A stretch of DNA of 64,000 nt from Candidatus Babeliales bacterium (GTDB lineage Bacteria; Babelota; Babeliae; Babelales; JACPOV01), in contig DATALT010000002.1 of the NCBI GenBank assembly GCA_036260945.1, positions 940,529 through 1,004,528 of the forward strand, written 5' to 3'. The notes beneath the pieces were generated by a model that saw only the letters and a list, made by a program, of their open reading frames with translations, made no database searches and was not told where the DNA came from. Position 1 is the first letter of the stretch; the number at the start of each line of letters is the position of its first letter. Below, one piece after another: positions 52,272 to 61,123 of this stretch. The position numbers and the translations under genes were made by a program.

Positions 52272-54836
52272 ATGAATCAAGAACTGTTCACTAATGCAGC
52301 AAGTGAGTTGTTGCAAAAAAGTATCACGCTTGCGCAATCTGAGCATAATCCTACATTACTTCCTCTACATACACTCGCTGCGGGAGTTGCCGATGGATTT
52401 TGCGCATCTATTTTTTCAGCACTCAATGTACCAATCGATCAATTGAGTTTGCTTGTAACACGAGAATTAACGAAAATTACCCGTGTTGAAGGCGGAAAAT
52501 TAGCGACCGATTACGTATTTGACACGTTCTATAAAGAGTTACAAAAAGAGGCACATTTGCTTGCAGATGCGTACGTAAGCATTGAGCATTTTCTTATTTG
52601 TTGGTCGACTACCGAGCAATTGCCCGTTCAAGTTCAACAGTTTTTTAAACAAACTGGTTTTACTAAAGACCGAATTCTCGCGCACATTAAGGCATTGCGA
52701 AAAGGAAAAACGGTTCAAGAAAAAAATGCGGAAAAACAGTATCAGCTTCTTGAAAAGTATTGCCAGAACATTACTAAAATGGCGCGCGAAGGAAAGCTTG
52801 ATCCAGTAATTGGTCGTCATGAGGAAATTCGTCGCGTTATTCAAATTTTATCCCGGCGCACAAAAAATAATCCGGTCCTTATTGGTGAACCGGGAGTGGG
52901 TAAGACCGCGATTGTTGAAGGTATTGCTCAACGAATTGTAAATAATGATGTTCCTGAAGGATTGCGCGGAAAACAAATTTATGCGTTGGACCTTGGATTA
53001 CTTATCGCTGGTGCAAAGTATCAAGGAGAATTTGAAGAGCGTCTTAAAGGGATCCTCAAGCAAATTGAAGAGGAAAGTGACCAAATCATTCTTTTTATAG
53101 ATGAACTGCACATGCTTGTTGGCGCTGGAGCAACCGGCGGCGGTATGGATGCATCAAATTTACTTAAACCTGCTTTAGCGCGCGGCCTGTTGCATTGTAT
53201 TGGTGCCACTACCATTAAAGAATATAAAAAATATATTGAAAAAGATGCTGCACTCGAGCGTAGATTTCAAAAAGTTCTCATTGAAGAACCTTCAATTGAA
53301 GATGCCGTTTCAATTTTACGCGGTTTAAAAGAGCGCTATGAAATGCATCATGGGATTCATATTAAAGACCAGGCGCTTCTCGACGCGGTTATACTTTCAG
53401 CAAAAAATATTCCGGATCGCTTCTTACCAGATAAAGCAATCGATTTAGTTGATGAAGCTGCATCCATGGTCAGGATGTCGATTGATTCTTATCCACCAGA
53501 AATCGATCAGCTTGATAGAAAAATTCGCCAGCTTGAGATTGAAAAAGTGGCTTTACAAAAGGAAAAAGAGGATCATGCTATTAAAAGACTTGAGCTCTTG
53601 GAAAAAGAATTAGCCGATACAAAAGAAAAATATCAGGTCCTTAAAGGGCAGTGGGAAGCTGAGCGAAAGCCATTAGAAGCTATCGGAAAAATAAAAGAAA
53701 AAATTGAACAAGCAAATTATGCGTTCCAGCAAGCTGAGCGTGAAGGCGATTATGCAAAAGCATCCGAAATAAAATACGGAAAAATTGCAAAACTCGAGCA
53801 AGAGCTTGCAAAAGAACAAGAGAAATCGAAAAAAGCTAAAACGCATTTGATCAAAGAAGAGGTCGACGAGCGGGATATCGCCGCAGTTCTTTCTCGATGG
53901 ACTGGAATACCTGTTGAAAAATTAGAAACGACCGAAACGCAAAAACTACTTAAGATGGAGCAGGTGCTTAAAAAGCGTGTCATCGGGCAAGACGAAGCGA
54001 TAACGACTGTTGCGCATGCGATTCAGGTGCATCGCGCTGGGCTTGCGGATCCACGCAAACCGATCGGCTCATTTTTATTTTTAGGGCCAACCGGTGTTGG
54101 TAAAACCGAAGTAGCAAAAACGCTCGCAGATTTTCTCTTTAACAATACTAACCGACTTATTAGAATCGACATGTCCGAATACATGGAAAAACATGCGGTT
54201 GCTCGTTTGATCGGGGCGCCTCCTGGTTATGTTGGTTATGAAGAAGGTGGGCAATTAACGGAACAAGTTCGCCAACATCCCTATAGCGTTGTGCTCTTTG
54301 ATGAAATTGAAAAAGCGCACCCAGATGTTTTTAATGTATTTTTACAAATTCTGGATGAAGGCCACTTAACCGATAGTCAAGGACGCACGGTCTCGTTTAA
54401 AAATTGTATTATTATTATGACCTCAAATATTGGTGCAGATTTAATTCTGGAAGCTAAAGAATTGAATGATAAAGTAAAACATCAAATCGAACAGTTATTG
54501 CATAAATCGTTCCGCCCTGAATTTCTTAATCGCATCGATGCAATTGTTTTCTTTAAAATGCTTAATGAAGCTGATGTAGAAAAAATTGCTGCGCTCCAGA
54601 TGAAAGAGATAGAGAAACGTTTAGCAGAAAAAAATACTGCTATAACTATCGACGATGCAGTAATAAAAGAGGTTGCACAGCGTGGCTATGTTAAAGAATT
54701 TGGCGCGCGCCCGCTTAAGCGTGCTATTTCGCAGTACGTTACGGTTCCACTTTCGCATTTTATGCTCGAACACCCTGATGCAAAGAATATTGAAGTGGGT
54801 GTCAAAAAAGGACAAATTACTATTCAAAAGAAGTAG
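52272..54836 (+). CDS. clpB: Protein disaggregase ClpB
   Basis: Hsp100 ring ATPase that with DnaK rescues aggregated proteins. It has 854 residues: N-terminal Clp repeats, NBD1 with Walker A GEPGVGKT near residue 205 and [10 protein letters not shown], the long coiled-coil middle domain (about 405-525) that distinguishes ClpB from ClpA/C, and NBD2 with GPTGVGKT near 605 and [13 protein letters not shown]. No ClpP-binding loop is evident. It probably shares the uvrC promoter and is followed 4 bp later by a GNAT gene. Confidence 0.97.
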   Translation: MNQELFTNAASELLQKSITLAQSEHNPTLLPLHTLAAGVADGFCASIFSALNVPIDQLSLLVTRELTKITRVEGGKLATDYVFDTFYKELQKEAHLLADAYVSIEHFLICWSTTEQLPVQVQQFFKQTGFTKDRILAHIKALRKGKTVQEKNAEKQYQLLEKYCQNITKMAREGKLDPVIGRHEEIRRVIQILSRRTKNNPVLIGEPGVGKTAIVEGIAQRIVNNDVPEGLRGKQIYALDLGLLIAGAKYQGEFEERLKGILKQIEEESDQIILFIDELHMLVGAGATGGGMDASNLLKPALARGLLHCIGATTIKEYKKYIEKDAALERRFQKVLIEEPSIEDAVSILRGLKERYEMHHGIHIKDQALLDAVILSAKNIPDRFLPDKAIDLVDEAASMVRMSIDSYPPEIDQLDRKIRQLEIEKVALQKEKEDHAIKRLELLEKELADTKEKYQVLKGQWEAERKPLEAIGKIKEKIEQANYAFQQAEREGDYAKASEIKYGKIAKLEQELAKEQEKSKKAKTHLIKEEVDERDIAAVLSRWTGIPVEKLETTETQKLLKMEQVLKKRVIGQDEAITTVAHAIQVHRAGLADPRKPIGSFLFLGPTGVGKTEVAKTLADFLFNNTNRLIRIDMSEYMEKHAVARLIGAPPGYVGYEEGGQLTEQVRQHPYSVVLFDEIEKAHPDVFNVFLQILDEGHLTDSQGRTVSFKNCIIIMTSNIGADLILEAKELNDKVKHQIEQLLHKSFRPEFLNRIDAIVFFKMLNEADVEKIAALQMKEIEKRLAEKNTAITIDDAVIKEVAQRGYVKEFGARPLKRAISQYVTVPLSHFMLEHPDAKNIEVGVKKGQITIQKK

Positions 54837-54840
54837 TCAG

Positions 54841-55629
54841 ATGAAGAGCTGGCACTATACTTTATTATTGATTGGAATGTCATTTTTTTGTTGCTTGACT
54901 AAAAGCGAAACAGTAAATAGCGAACACTATATAACCACTAAATATAATTTTTTCTGTCTTTGGAAAAAAATCGGTTGGCCAACGGCTCGAGTTGGTAATG
55001 CCGATTTTTTTTTAGGTCCCATAAAGTGTGGGTATTTCAATGCGGCCTGGAATATTAGAACGCATGACGAATTTAAAAGCGCGCAAGATTTTTTTAATGG
55101 CAATCGATTTTATATTCAGCATCTTCCAGATCAGCTAAATGTGGACATTTGCCCGTGGTTTAAAGATCCAGTAACTCGTTTAGAAATGATTCTTGATATT
55201 CCATCGTTTACGTTCCAAAAAGATTCCGAAGAATTTTCTATTCGCGCCGTTAGCAATGAAGAAGAACTCAATGATTTCGCTCAATTATTTGCGCCCGGAT
55301 TTTCATTATCAATGGAAGAAGCTTTAATATCGCTCAAACCGATGAGCGCCGTTTCTACTTTTTTTGTCGCGTATCATAAAGATGAGCCGGTGGGCCGGGC
55401 ACAACTTTTTATCGACGATCACGATACTGCCGGAATTTGGATGGTATTCGTTAAAGAAAACTTTAGAAAAAAAGGTATCGGGCGAGCGCTAACGCAAAAA
55501 TGTTTGCGGCATGCAAAAGATTGCGGAGCAACCATTGCGGTTTTAAACGCTACACCCAATGCAGAATCTCTTTATCTTAAAATGGGATTTAAAGCTCGGC
55601 AGCTTTGGCATCTTGAAATTATGCGTTAA
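54841..55629 (+). CDS. Exported GNAT-family N-acetyltransferase
   Basis: 262 residues from the ATG at 54841, 4 bp after clpB; the open frame reaches further back inside clpB but only as a shadow. The N-terminus is signal-like (YTLLLIGMSFFCCLTKS), with cysteines that could also be a lipobox. The C-terminal GNAT domain (about 135-262) has the acetyl-CoA motif VKENFRKKGIGRALTQKCL and the closing NAESLYLKMGFK. Acetyl-CoA is cytoplasmic, so an exported GNAT is odd; it could work inside a host. The substrate is unknown. Confidence 0.8.
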   Translation: MKSWHYTLLLIGMSFFCCLTKSETVNSEHYITTKYNFFCLWKKIGWPTARVGNADFFLGPIKCGYFNAAWNIRTHDEFKSAQDFFNGNRFYIQHLPDQLNVDICPWFKDPVTRLEMILDIPSFTFQKDSEEFSIRAVSNEEELNDFAQLFAPGFSLSMEEALISLKPMSAVSTFFVAYHKDEPVGRAQLFIDDHDTAGIWMVFVKENFRKKGIGRALTQKCLRHAKDCGATIAVLNATPNAESLYLKMGFKARQLWHLEIMR

Positions 55630-55683
55630 AAACAAAAAAATGGTAGAATTCTTTGATAAAGAAATTTCACAAGGAGTTTTATA

Positions 55684-56562
55684 ATGCGTAAAAACTATTT
55701 TTTGATACTGCCGTTTATTCTTTCAGCATCTCTTTCTTATTGCCAGTCAAAAGTGTTGCCGGAAATGTTGGAAAATTATCCTACTATTAGAGAAAAAGTG
55801 GACAAAGAAACCGATCCATATTTTTACACTTCTATTCCAAATAAAAAAGAACATGCAGCGCAACGGCAATTTGCCAATCAATTTATGAGATTTCTGTTTG
55901 CAAATTGCTTAAGTTCGAGGCAGTGCGCCGAAAATTTATTGAAAGATACGGTTCAGGGCGAACTTAAAACATTTATTATCGAAAAAATTACTGCGCAAGT
56001 TGTGCAAAATATGACGCGCAATGGCGATGTTGTTGATGAAGCGACGGTACGCCCAATTGTCGTTAAATTGCAAGGAAAGAAAATTGAGGAAGACATTCTA
56101 AGAAAGCGTTTAATTATCGATCACCTTGATAATTATTATATTCAATGGGATATCGAAAAAGCGGTAAAAAAAGAACAAGAACAATTGATAAATCAAGCGA
56201 CCCAGCAGGGGGCTGGCATGGGCGCAGGCCCGCAAGTGCGGGATGAAATTCGCGAAACGTATCCAGATTTTAATGAAAAAAGTGCCGATGGATTGCGTAG
56301 AAACAAGATTTTTTTTAGTGAAGCAGAAAAAGCAAAAAGAAATAACTATAGAGACGCAGAATGCCCTGTGTGTTTGGAATCGTTTGAAAGCAAGGGCCAT
56401 CGCGTAAATTTATTTTGTGGACATTCAATTTGCCCATCATGTCTTAAAAATTGGATTCATGGCCAAGGAACAACCACGTGTCCGAAGTGCCGCGCGCATA
56501 TCAACCGTGAAGAGTTTTCAAAAAACTATTTAGCGGCTGAACAACGAGCAGCTCAAAAATAG
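55684..56562 (+). CDS. Exported RING-finger protein (candidate E3 ubiquitin ligase mimic)
   Basis: 292 residues with a signal peptide (RKNYFLILPFILSASLSYCQ) and a strong AAGGAG site. Near the C-terminus is a complete C3HC4 RING: C227, C230, C245, H247, C250, C253, C266, C269 (ECPVCLES, FCGHSICPSC, CPKC). RING domains recruit E2 ubiquitin-conjugating enzymes in eukaryotes and have no known use in ordinary bacterial cells. The middle is helical and unassigned. With a signal peptide it is a strong candidate for a protein acting in a eukaryotic host. Confidence 0.88.
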   Translation: MRKNYFLILPFILSASLSYCQSKVLPEMLENYPTIREKVDKETDPYFYTSIPNKKEHAAQRQFANQFMRFLFANCLSSRQCAENLLKDTVQGELKTFIIEKITAQVVQNMTRNGDVVDEATVRPIVVKLQGKKIEEDILRKRLIIDHLDNYYIQWDIEKAVKKEQEQLINQATQQGAGMGAGPQVRDEIRETYPDFNEKSADGLRRNKIFFSEAEKAKRNNYRDAECPVCLESFESKGHRVNLFCGHSICPSCLKNWIHGQGTTTCPKCRAHINREEFSKNYLAAEQRAAQK

Positions 56563-56590
56563 TTGTTTGCTATCAGATTTAAAGAAAAAG

Positions 56591-56615
56591 GCTGCTTTTT
56601 AAGGCGGCTTTTTTT
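56591..56615 (+). terminator. Terminator after the RING gene
   Basis: A 7-bp GC-rich stem (56591-56597 with 56602-56608, two G-U) and the 4-nt loop TTTA, flanked by five A upstream and seven T downstream. Confidence 0.8.
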
Positions 56616-56703
56616 GTGGACACACCATTTACTCTGATCGGATGAATATTGCTTTCTTATTGTTGATACTGTTAAGGTAGCAATAGGGAAAAGGAGATAG
56701 GGT

Positions 56704-56922
56704 ATGAAGAAGTTCTTCAATAAGATATTCAATAGTGACGAAAAACGGGCAGAGCATAACTCAAGTTTTAAAAATCATTTAAAAGATCGCTTGGGCAATA
56801 TGCATCGCAAAATGTCTCGAGGCGCATCCAATATTGCACGCATGATTAGAACTCGAGGAAAATGGGGAAATAAAGAACAATTTGGGCGCGGCGGCAACAA
56901 CAAGCACCATAAGGCTGATTGA
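56704..56922 (+). CDS. Small basic protein of unknown function
   Basis: 72 residues, very rich in Lys, Arg, Asn and His, with no signal peptide. It starts with KKFFNKIF and ends with the glycine/histidine-rich GRGGNNKHHKAD. The ribosome site AAGGAGAT is near perfect, which argues it is really translated, and strongly. The charge suggests binding to nucleic acid or membranes. The DipZ-like gene begins 13 bp later. Confidence 0.6.
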   Translation: MKKFFNKIFNSDEKRAEHNSSFKNHLKDRLGNMHRKMSRGASNIARMIRTRGKWGNKEQFGRGGNNKHHKAD

Positions 56923-56935
56923 ATAGTATTGTCGC

Positions 56936-58642
56936 ATGATTATTCTTATTCTTTTTTCATTTTTAGCTGGCATTGTAACTGTTCTTTCGCCATGCATCTT
57001 ACCAGTATTGCCGCTTTTACTTTCAGCTGGCGTTGGTGAAGGAAAAAAGCGCCCGCTTGGGATTGTATGCGGTTTGATAGTAAGCTTTTCATTTTTTACG
57101 TTAACGCTCACGGCACTTGTTCAGCTCACTGGTATTTCGCCAGACTTCTTACGGTACATAGCTATAGCGATTGTCACATTTTTTGGTCTAACGCTCATTT
57201 TTCCGAGTATCGATCAATGGTTTGAACGAGCTACTGCCGGCGTTGCGCTTATTGGTCAAAACCTGCAATCATTTTCAATCACAACCGGATCTGGGTTTTT
57301 AAGTGGATTCATTATAGGAATCGCACTCGGATTAATTTGGACGCCCTGCGGAGGGCCAATTTTGGCTGCAATAACGACGCTAGTGGCAACCGGTTCATTG
57401 AGTTTATTGGCAGTGGTGGTGACGCTTGCGTATAGTATCGGGGCTGCAATTCCAATGTTTTTTATTATGTATGGGAGTAGTAAAATTATTAATTCGACGG
57501 TTGCGCTCTCTGTCTATGCGCAACCCTTGCGCAAAATTTTTGGTGTGCTTATGATTATTGGCGCATTTGCTATAGCTTTTCATTTGGATGATGTTGTTTT
57601 TCGGTGGGTTGAGCTTAATTATTTCCCTACTGTTTCGATTGAGAATAGCGAAACGATCAAAAAAGAATTAGAAAAAATAAACCCACTGAGTAATCCAGAA
57701 TTTCTCCCTTCTCAAAAAAAATCACAAGCGCCCGATTTTATTGGTATTAGCCAATGGATTAACTCTGCGCCGCGGACTTTAGCAGATTTGCGCGGCAAGG
57801 TTGTCTTGGTCGATTTTTGGACCTATAGCTGCATAAATTGTGTTCGAACGTTTCCTTATCTTAAGAAATGGTATAGCGATTATAAAGATAAAGGATTTGT
57901 AATAATTGGTGTGCATACACCAGAATTTGAATTTGAAAAAAAGAGTGCAAATGTTAAAGACGCAGTAACTCGTTTTGGAATTACCTATCCGGTAGCTTTA
58001 GATAATCATTACAAGACTTGGCAGAACTATAATAATCGTTTTTGGCCAGCGCATTATTTGATTGATCAAAATGGGATCGTTGTTCAAACTCATTTTGGCG
58101 AAGGCAACTATGTAGAAACTGAAAATGCTATTCGTCGTTTACTCGGGCTTTCTCCTGAAGAAGAGAAACCTGAAAAAACTTCTGGGGGCGCACAAACGCC
58201 AGAGACTTATCTGGGATACGATCGAGCGCGTGCTTATAGCCCAGAAATAAAAATTATTAAAAATCAAACCGTCGATTATTCATTTACAGAAAAACTAGGC
58301 GCGAATCATATTGGGCTTAAAGGGCAATGGTTTGCCGATGGTGAATTTATACGATCCGAACGCGATGGCGCTCAATTAGATCTGAACTTCATAGCAAATC
58401 GCGTATATTTAGTGATGGATTCAACAAGCGAAGCATTTGTTGAAATCTTGCTTGATGGGCAACCAGTACCAGAAAAGTACCGCACTGTTGATATGGATAC
58501 CAATGGAAAATTGCGCGTGAATCAAGCACGCATGTACGATATTTTGGATCTCAAAGGCGATTATGGCCGTCATCAACTAACGTTGATTTTTCCAAAAGAT
58601 GTATCAGCGTATGCATTTACTTTCGGATCTGGTGAGAAATAG
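56936..58642 (+). CDS. dipZ: DipZ-like fusion of CcdA membrane domain and TlpA-type thioredoxin
   Basis: 568 residues. The first 220 form a CcdA/DsbD-like membrane domain with the electron-carrying cysteines in SPCILPVLPLLLSAG and WTPCGGPILAAI. A periplasmic thioredoxin domain (about 265-400) has the redox site WTYSCINCVRTFP, and the last 140 residues (from LGYDRARAYSP) form a beta domain as in Mycobacterium DipZ. It carries reducing power from the cytoplasm to outside disulfide partners. The exported thioredoxin at 33.0 kb and cysteine-rich exported proteins here could be such partners. Confidence 0.93.
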   Translation: MIILILFSFLAGIVTVLSPCILPVLPLLLSAGVGEGKKRPLGIVCGLIVSFSFFTLTLTALVQLTGISPDFLRYIAIAIVTFFGLTLIFPSIDQWFERATAGVALIGQNLQSFSITTGSGFLSGFIIGIALGLIWTPCGGPILAAITTLVATGSLSLLAVVVTLAYSIGAAIPMFFIMYGSSKIINSTVALSVYAQPLRKIFGVLMIIGAFAIAFHLDDVVFRWVELNYFPTVSIENSETIKKELEKINPLSNPEFLPSQKKSQAPDFIGISQWINSAPRTLADLRGKVVLVDFWTYSCINCVRTFPYLKKWYSDYKDKGFVIIGVHTPEFEFEKKSANVKDAVTRFGITYPVALDNHYKTWQNYNNRFWPAHYLIDQNGIVVQTHFGEGNYVETENAIRRLLGLSPEEEKPEKTSGGAQTPETYLGYDRARAYSPEIKIIKNQTVDYSFTEKLGANHIGLKGQWFADGEFIRSERDGAQLDLNFIANRVYLVMDSTSEAFVEILLDGQPVPEKYRTVDMDTNGKLRVNQARMYDILDLKGDYGRHQLTLIFPKDVSAYAFTFGSGEK

Positions 58643-59551
58643 CTATTTTTTTTCCAGCCAATCTTCTCCAAAAGGATATTCAGAGCCATAGTCGGTTGTT
58701 GTTTCATCCAAAAATTCTCGCAACTTTTCTGGTGAAGGGCAATAGGCAGCGGTAATTTTTTTTGATTTTTGCAATGCTTTAAAATATTCTTTGCGCCCTG
58801 TTAGAAAAATTGGTTTTCTATCTTTTGAAAGTTCTAAAAGAGTATCTTCAAATTCTTGTGAGCCTATTCTGCCCTTTGCCGCAAGCCACTTGTCGCCAAC
58901 TTTTTCAAATGGATCGTCCGAAAGTTCTTTTCCTTCAAGTAATCTATAATGCGGCGTGGTTACGATTCCTTGGGTAAATAGATCCCGTATCATTATCCCT
59001 TTTTTGCGCAGCTGATCTTGATAACATGCCTGTTCAGATACATCTTGATTGGTGGCTAAAATTAAACCTAGAAATGCTTTTTCTTTTATGTGATTAATCA
59101 CATCTAGATTTGGTTCAGGCTGTGTTGATAATTCTAAAGCCTTTGCTTTTTCATCATCACTCAGCGGTGTCATGCTATTTAAGCTTAAGTAGAAACTAAC
59201 CCCGTCGATTGAGTTGCTCAGGCCCTTCTTTTTTGGATCGGTCCCACGGGCGTATTCATATCCTGTTTTTACGATTGCCATAGTATGGGCGGGAATTGTG
59301 ATATATTTTTCAAGCCATGAGCGCTTTTGCGAAAACTCTGAAATTATTGGCGTATAATGATAAAATAATTGAAGCGCGTTTTTCGATTCAAGCGCATTTG
59401 TAGCGAGTAAATCGCTCGAGATAATAAAGCGAGGAGAGCTGGGAGATTGAGATTTGACAAAAAACCCTGAACTATTAGCTTTTTCATTATCCATCGTAAA
59501 TAGAGTGCTTGAACTCATCGCTCCAACCAAAATAAAAAGATAGAGAATCAT
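58643..59551 (-). CDS. Hypothetical exported protein, possibly HAD-like
   Basis: 302 residues with a signal sequence (LYLFILVGAMSSSTLFTM). I do not recognise it with confidence. The layout of FLGLILATNQ, GIMIRDLFTQGI and KPIFLTGRKEYFKAL resembles degenerate haloacid dehalogenase-fold proteins such as the DUF2608 family seen in Legionella and Chlamydia relatives, but the catalytic DxD is not clear. The stop codon touches the end of dipZ, so the two are convergent. Confidence 0.55.
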   Translation of the reverse strand: MILYLFILVGAMSSSTLFTMDNEKANSSGFFVKSQSPSSPRFIISSDLLATNALESKNALQLFYHYTPIISEFSQKRSWLEKYITIPAHTMAIVKTGYEYARGTDPKKKGLSNSIDGVSFYLSLNSMTPLSDDEKAKALELSTQPEPNLDVINHIKEKAFLGLILATNQDVSEQACYQDQLRKKGIMIRDLFTQGIVTTPHYRLLEGKELSDDPFEKVGDKWLAAKGRIGSQEFEDTLLELSKDRKPIFLTGRKEYFKALQKSKKITAAYCPSPEKLREFLDETTTDYGSEYPFGEDWLEKK

Positions 59552-59631
59552 ACATTCCTTTTTTGATAATTTGTCTTATTACCCATCCATTTGTATGCTA
59601 GCAAAAAAATCAAAAAAAAGGCGATTAATCA

Positions 59632-61029
59632 ATGAATAATATAATGAGCCAGGCTGCCGGTACGCAGCAAAAACCATTCTCTTTTTGGCTAAAAAAAAAT
59701 TGGTATTATCATGCATCAATCGCACAATTTTATAGTTGGGCAGTACCAGCAAATTCTCGCGTGTTGCAAATTGGATGCAAGACGGGAACGCTGCTCAAAG
59801 CAGTAAAGCCTTCATATGGCGTTGGTATCGAATCTGAACTAGATTGCCTTGAGCTTGCTAAGCAGGAGTTCCCATCATATCGATTTTATAGTTCGCTCGA
59901 TCAGATTGAACAGGGAGAACTTTTTGATTACATCATTCTCTCTTCTACTGTTATGGAGATAGATGATATTCAAATAATTTTGAATCAGTTGAAAGAACAT
60001 TGCCACGATCGTACGCGCATCGTTTTGGATATGTACTCTTTTTTATGGGAACCATTTTTGCGCATTGGCCAAAAAATGGGAATGCGGCGCCAAACTCCTT
60101 TAAAAAATTGGCTTTCGCTTAACGATCTTGAAAATTTACTTTATTTAAGCGGCTTTGAGATTATTACGAGCGGCCGAAAGCTCCTTTTTCCTTTTTATAT
60201 TCCTGTTTTTTCATGGATTTTAAATACGCTTTTTTCACATATCCCATTCATAAATAGGTTATGTTTAATGGAATGGGTTGTCGCGCGTCCCGTCGCCTCT
60301 CAAATCGAAAAAAAGCCGATGGTCTCGGTTATTGTTCCCTGCAGAAATGAGCGAGGAAATGTTGAGTTAATTGTGAAAACATTGCCGCAATTGGGAGAAA
60401 AAACAGAAATTATTTTTATTGAAGGGCATTCAAAGGATGGCACGCTTGATGAAATTAAGCGTGTTGCAGAGTTTTATCCGGAAAAAAATATTCGATTTGC
60501 AGTGCAGCAAGGAAATGGTAAAGGTGATGCGGTGCGCCTCGGATTTGAAATGGCAAGTGGGGACATTCTAATGATTCATGATGGCGATAACACGGTGCCG
60601 ATGCATGAACTCCATCTTTTTATTCATGCACTTGTATCAGGAAAAGGTGAAATGATAAACGGATCACGTTTTGTGTATGGAATGGAATCGGGAGCAACCC
60701 GTTTTTTAAATATAATTGCAAATCACGCGTTTAGTTTAGGGTTTTCGTGGCTGCTCGGGCAAAAGGTAAAAGATACGCTTTGCGGCACCAAAGTTTTATT
60801 CAAAAGAGATTACGAACTTATTGCTCAAAACCGTTCTTATTTTGGCGATTTTGATCCATTTGGTGATTTCGATTTGTTATTCGGTGCTGCAAAATTGCAT
60901 TTAAAAATTGTCGATATACCGGTGCATTATAAAGCACGCACGTATGGGCAAACGCAAATCCGCAGATTCTATCACGGTATTTTGCTTGCACAAATGTGGC
61001 TGTTTGCTTTGCGCAAGTTTAAGTTTTAA
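59632..61029 (+). CDS. Fused SAM-dependent methyltransferase and GT2 glycosyltransferase
   Basis: 465 residues. Residues 1-215 form a methyltransferase-like domain (VLQIGCKTGTLLKAV as the SAM loop). From about 229 a family 2 glycosyltransferase follows: MVSVIVPCRNERGNVE, IEGHSKDGTLDE, GKGDAVRLGFEMASGD and the metal-binding MIHDGDN. The GT2 part is closest in style to dolichyl-phosphate mannose synthase-like enzymes that load a sugar on a polyprenyl carrier. An alternative start is the ATG at 59644. It opens a glycan gene group continuing to the window end. Confidence 0.9.
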   Translation: MNNIMSQAAGTQQKPFSFWLKKNWYYHASIAQFYSWAVPANSRVLQIGCKTGTLLKAVKPSYGVGIESELDCLELAKQEFPSYRFYSSLDQIEQGELFDYIILSSTVMEIDDIQIILNQLKEHCHDRTRIVLDMYSFLWEPFLRIGQKMGMRRQTPLKNWLSLNDLENLLYLSGFEIITSGRKLLFPFYIPVFSWILNTLFSHIPFINRLCLMEWVVARPVASQIEKKPMVSVIVPCRNERGNVELIVKTLPQLGEKTEIIFIEGHSKDGTLDEIKRVAEFYPEKNIRFAVQQGNGKGDAVRLGFEMASGDILMIHDGDNTVPMHELHLFIHALVSGKGEMINGSRFVYGMESGATRFLNIIANHAFSLGFSWLLGQKVKDTLCGTKVLFKRDYELIAQNRSYFGDFDPFGDFDLLFGAAKLHLKIVDIPVHYKARTYGQTQIRRFYHGILLAQMWLFALRKFKF

Positions 61030-61123
61030 AAATTTAGTGGTATAAAGATCATATCGATAAGAAATAGATATTGTGGGCCCTAAAAATCGTATGAATTTTT
61101 GGGATAAATATTGGAGAGCAAGT

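Noticed and set aside
54673-54840. Longer N-terminus for the GNAT gene inside clpB
   Set aside because: This part is in another frame of the clpB end; the ATG at 54841 begins a clean signal-like sequence and is 4 bp after the clpB stop.
61073-61123. Upstream start for asnB
   Set aside because: AsnB needs Cys as residue 2 after Met removal; only the ATG at 61124 gives MCGIAG and it has its own ribosome site.
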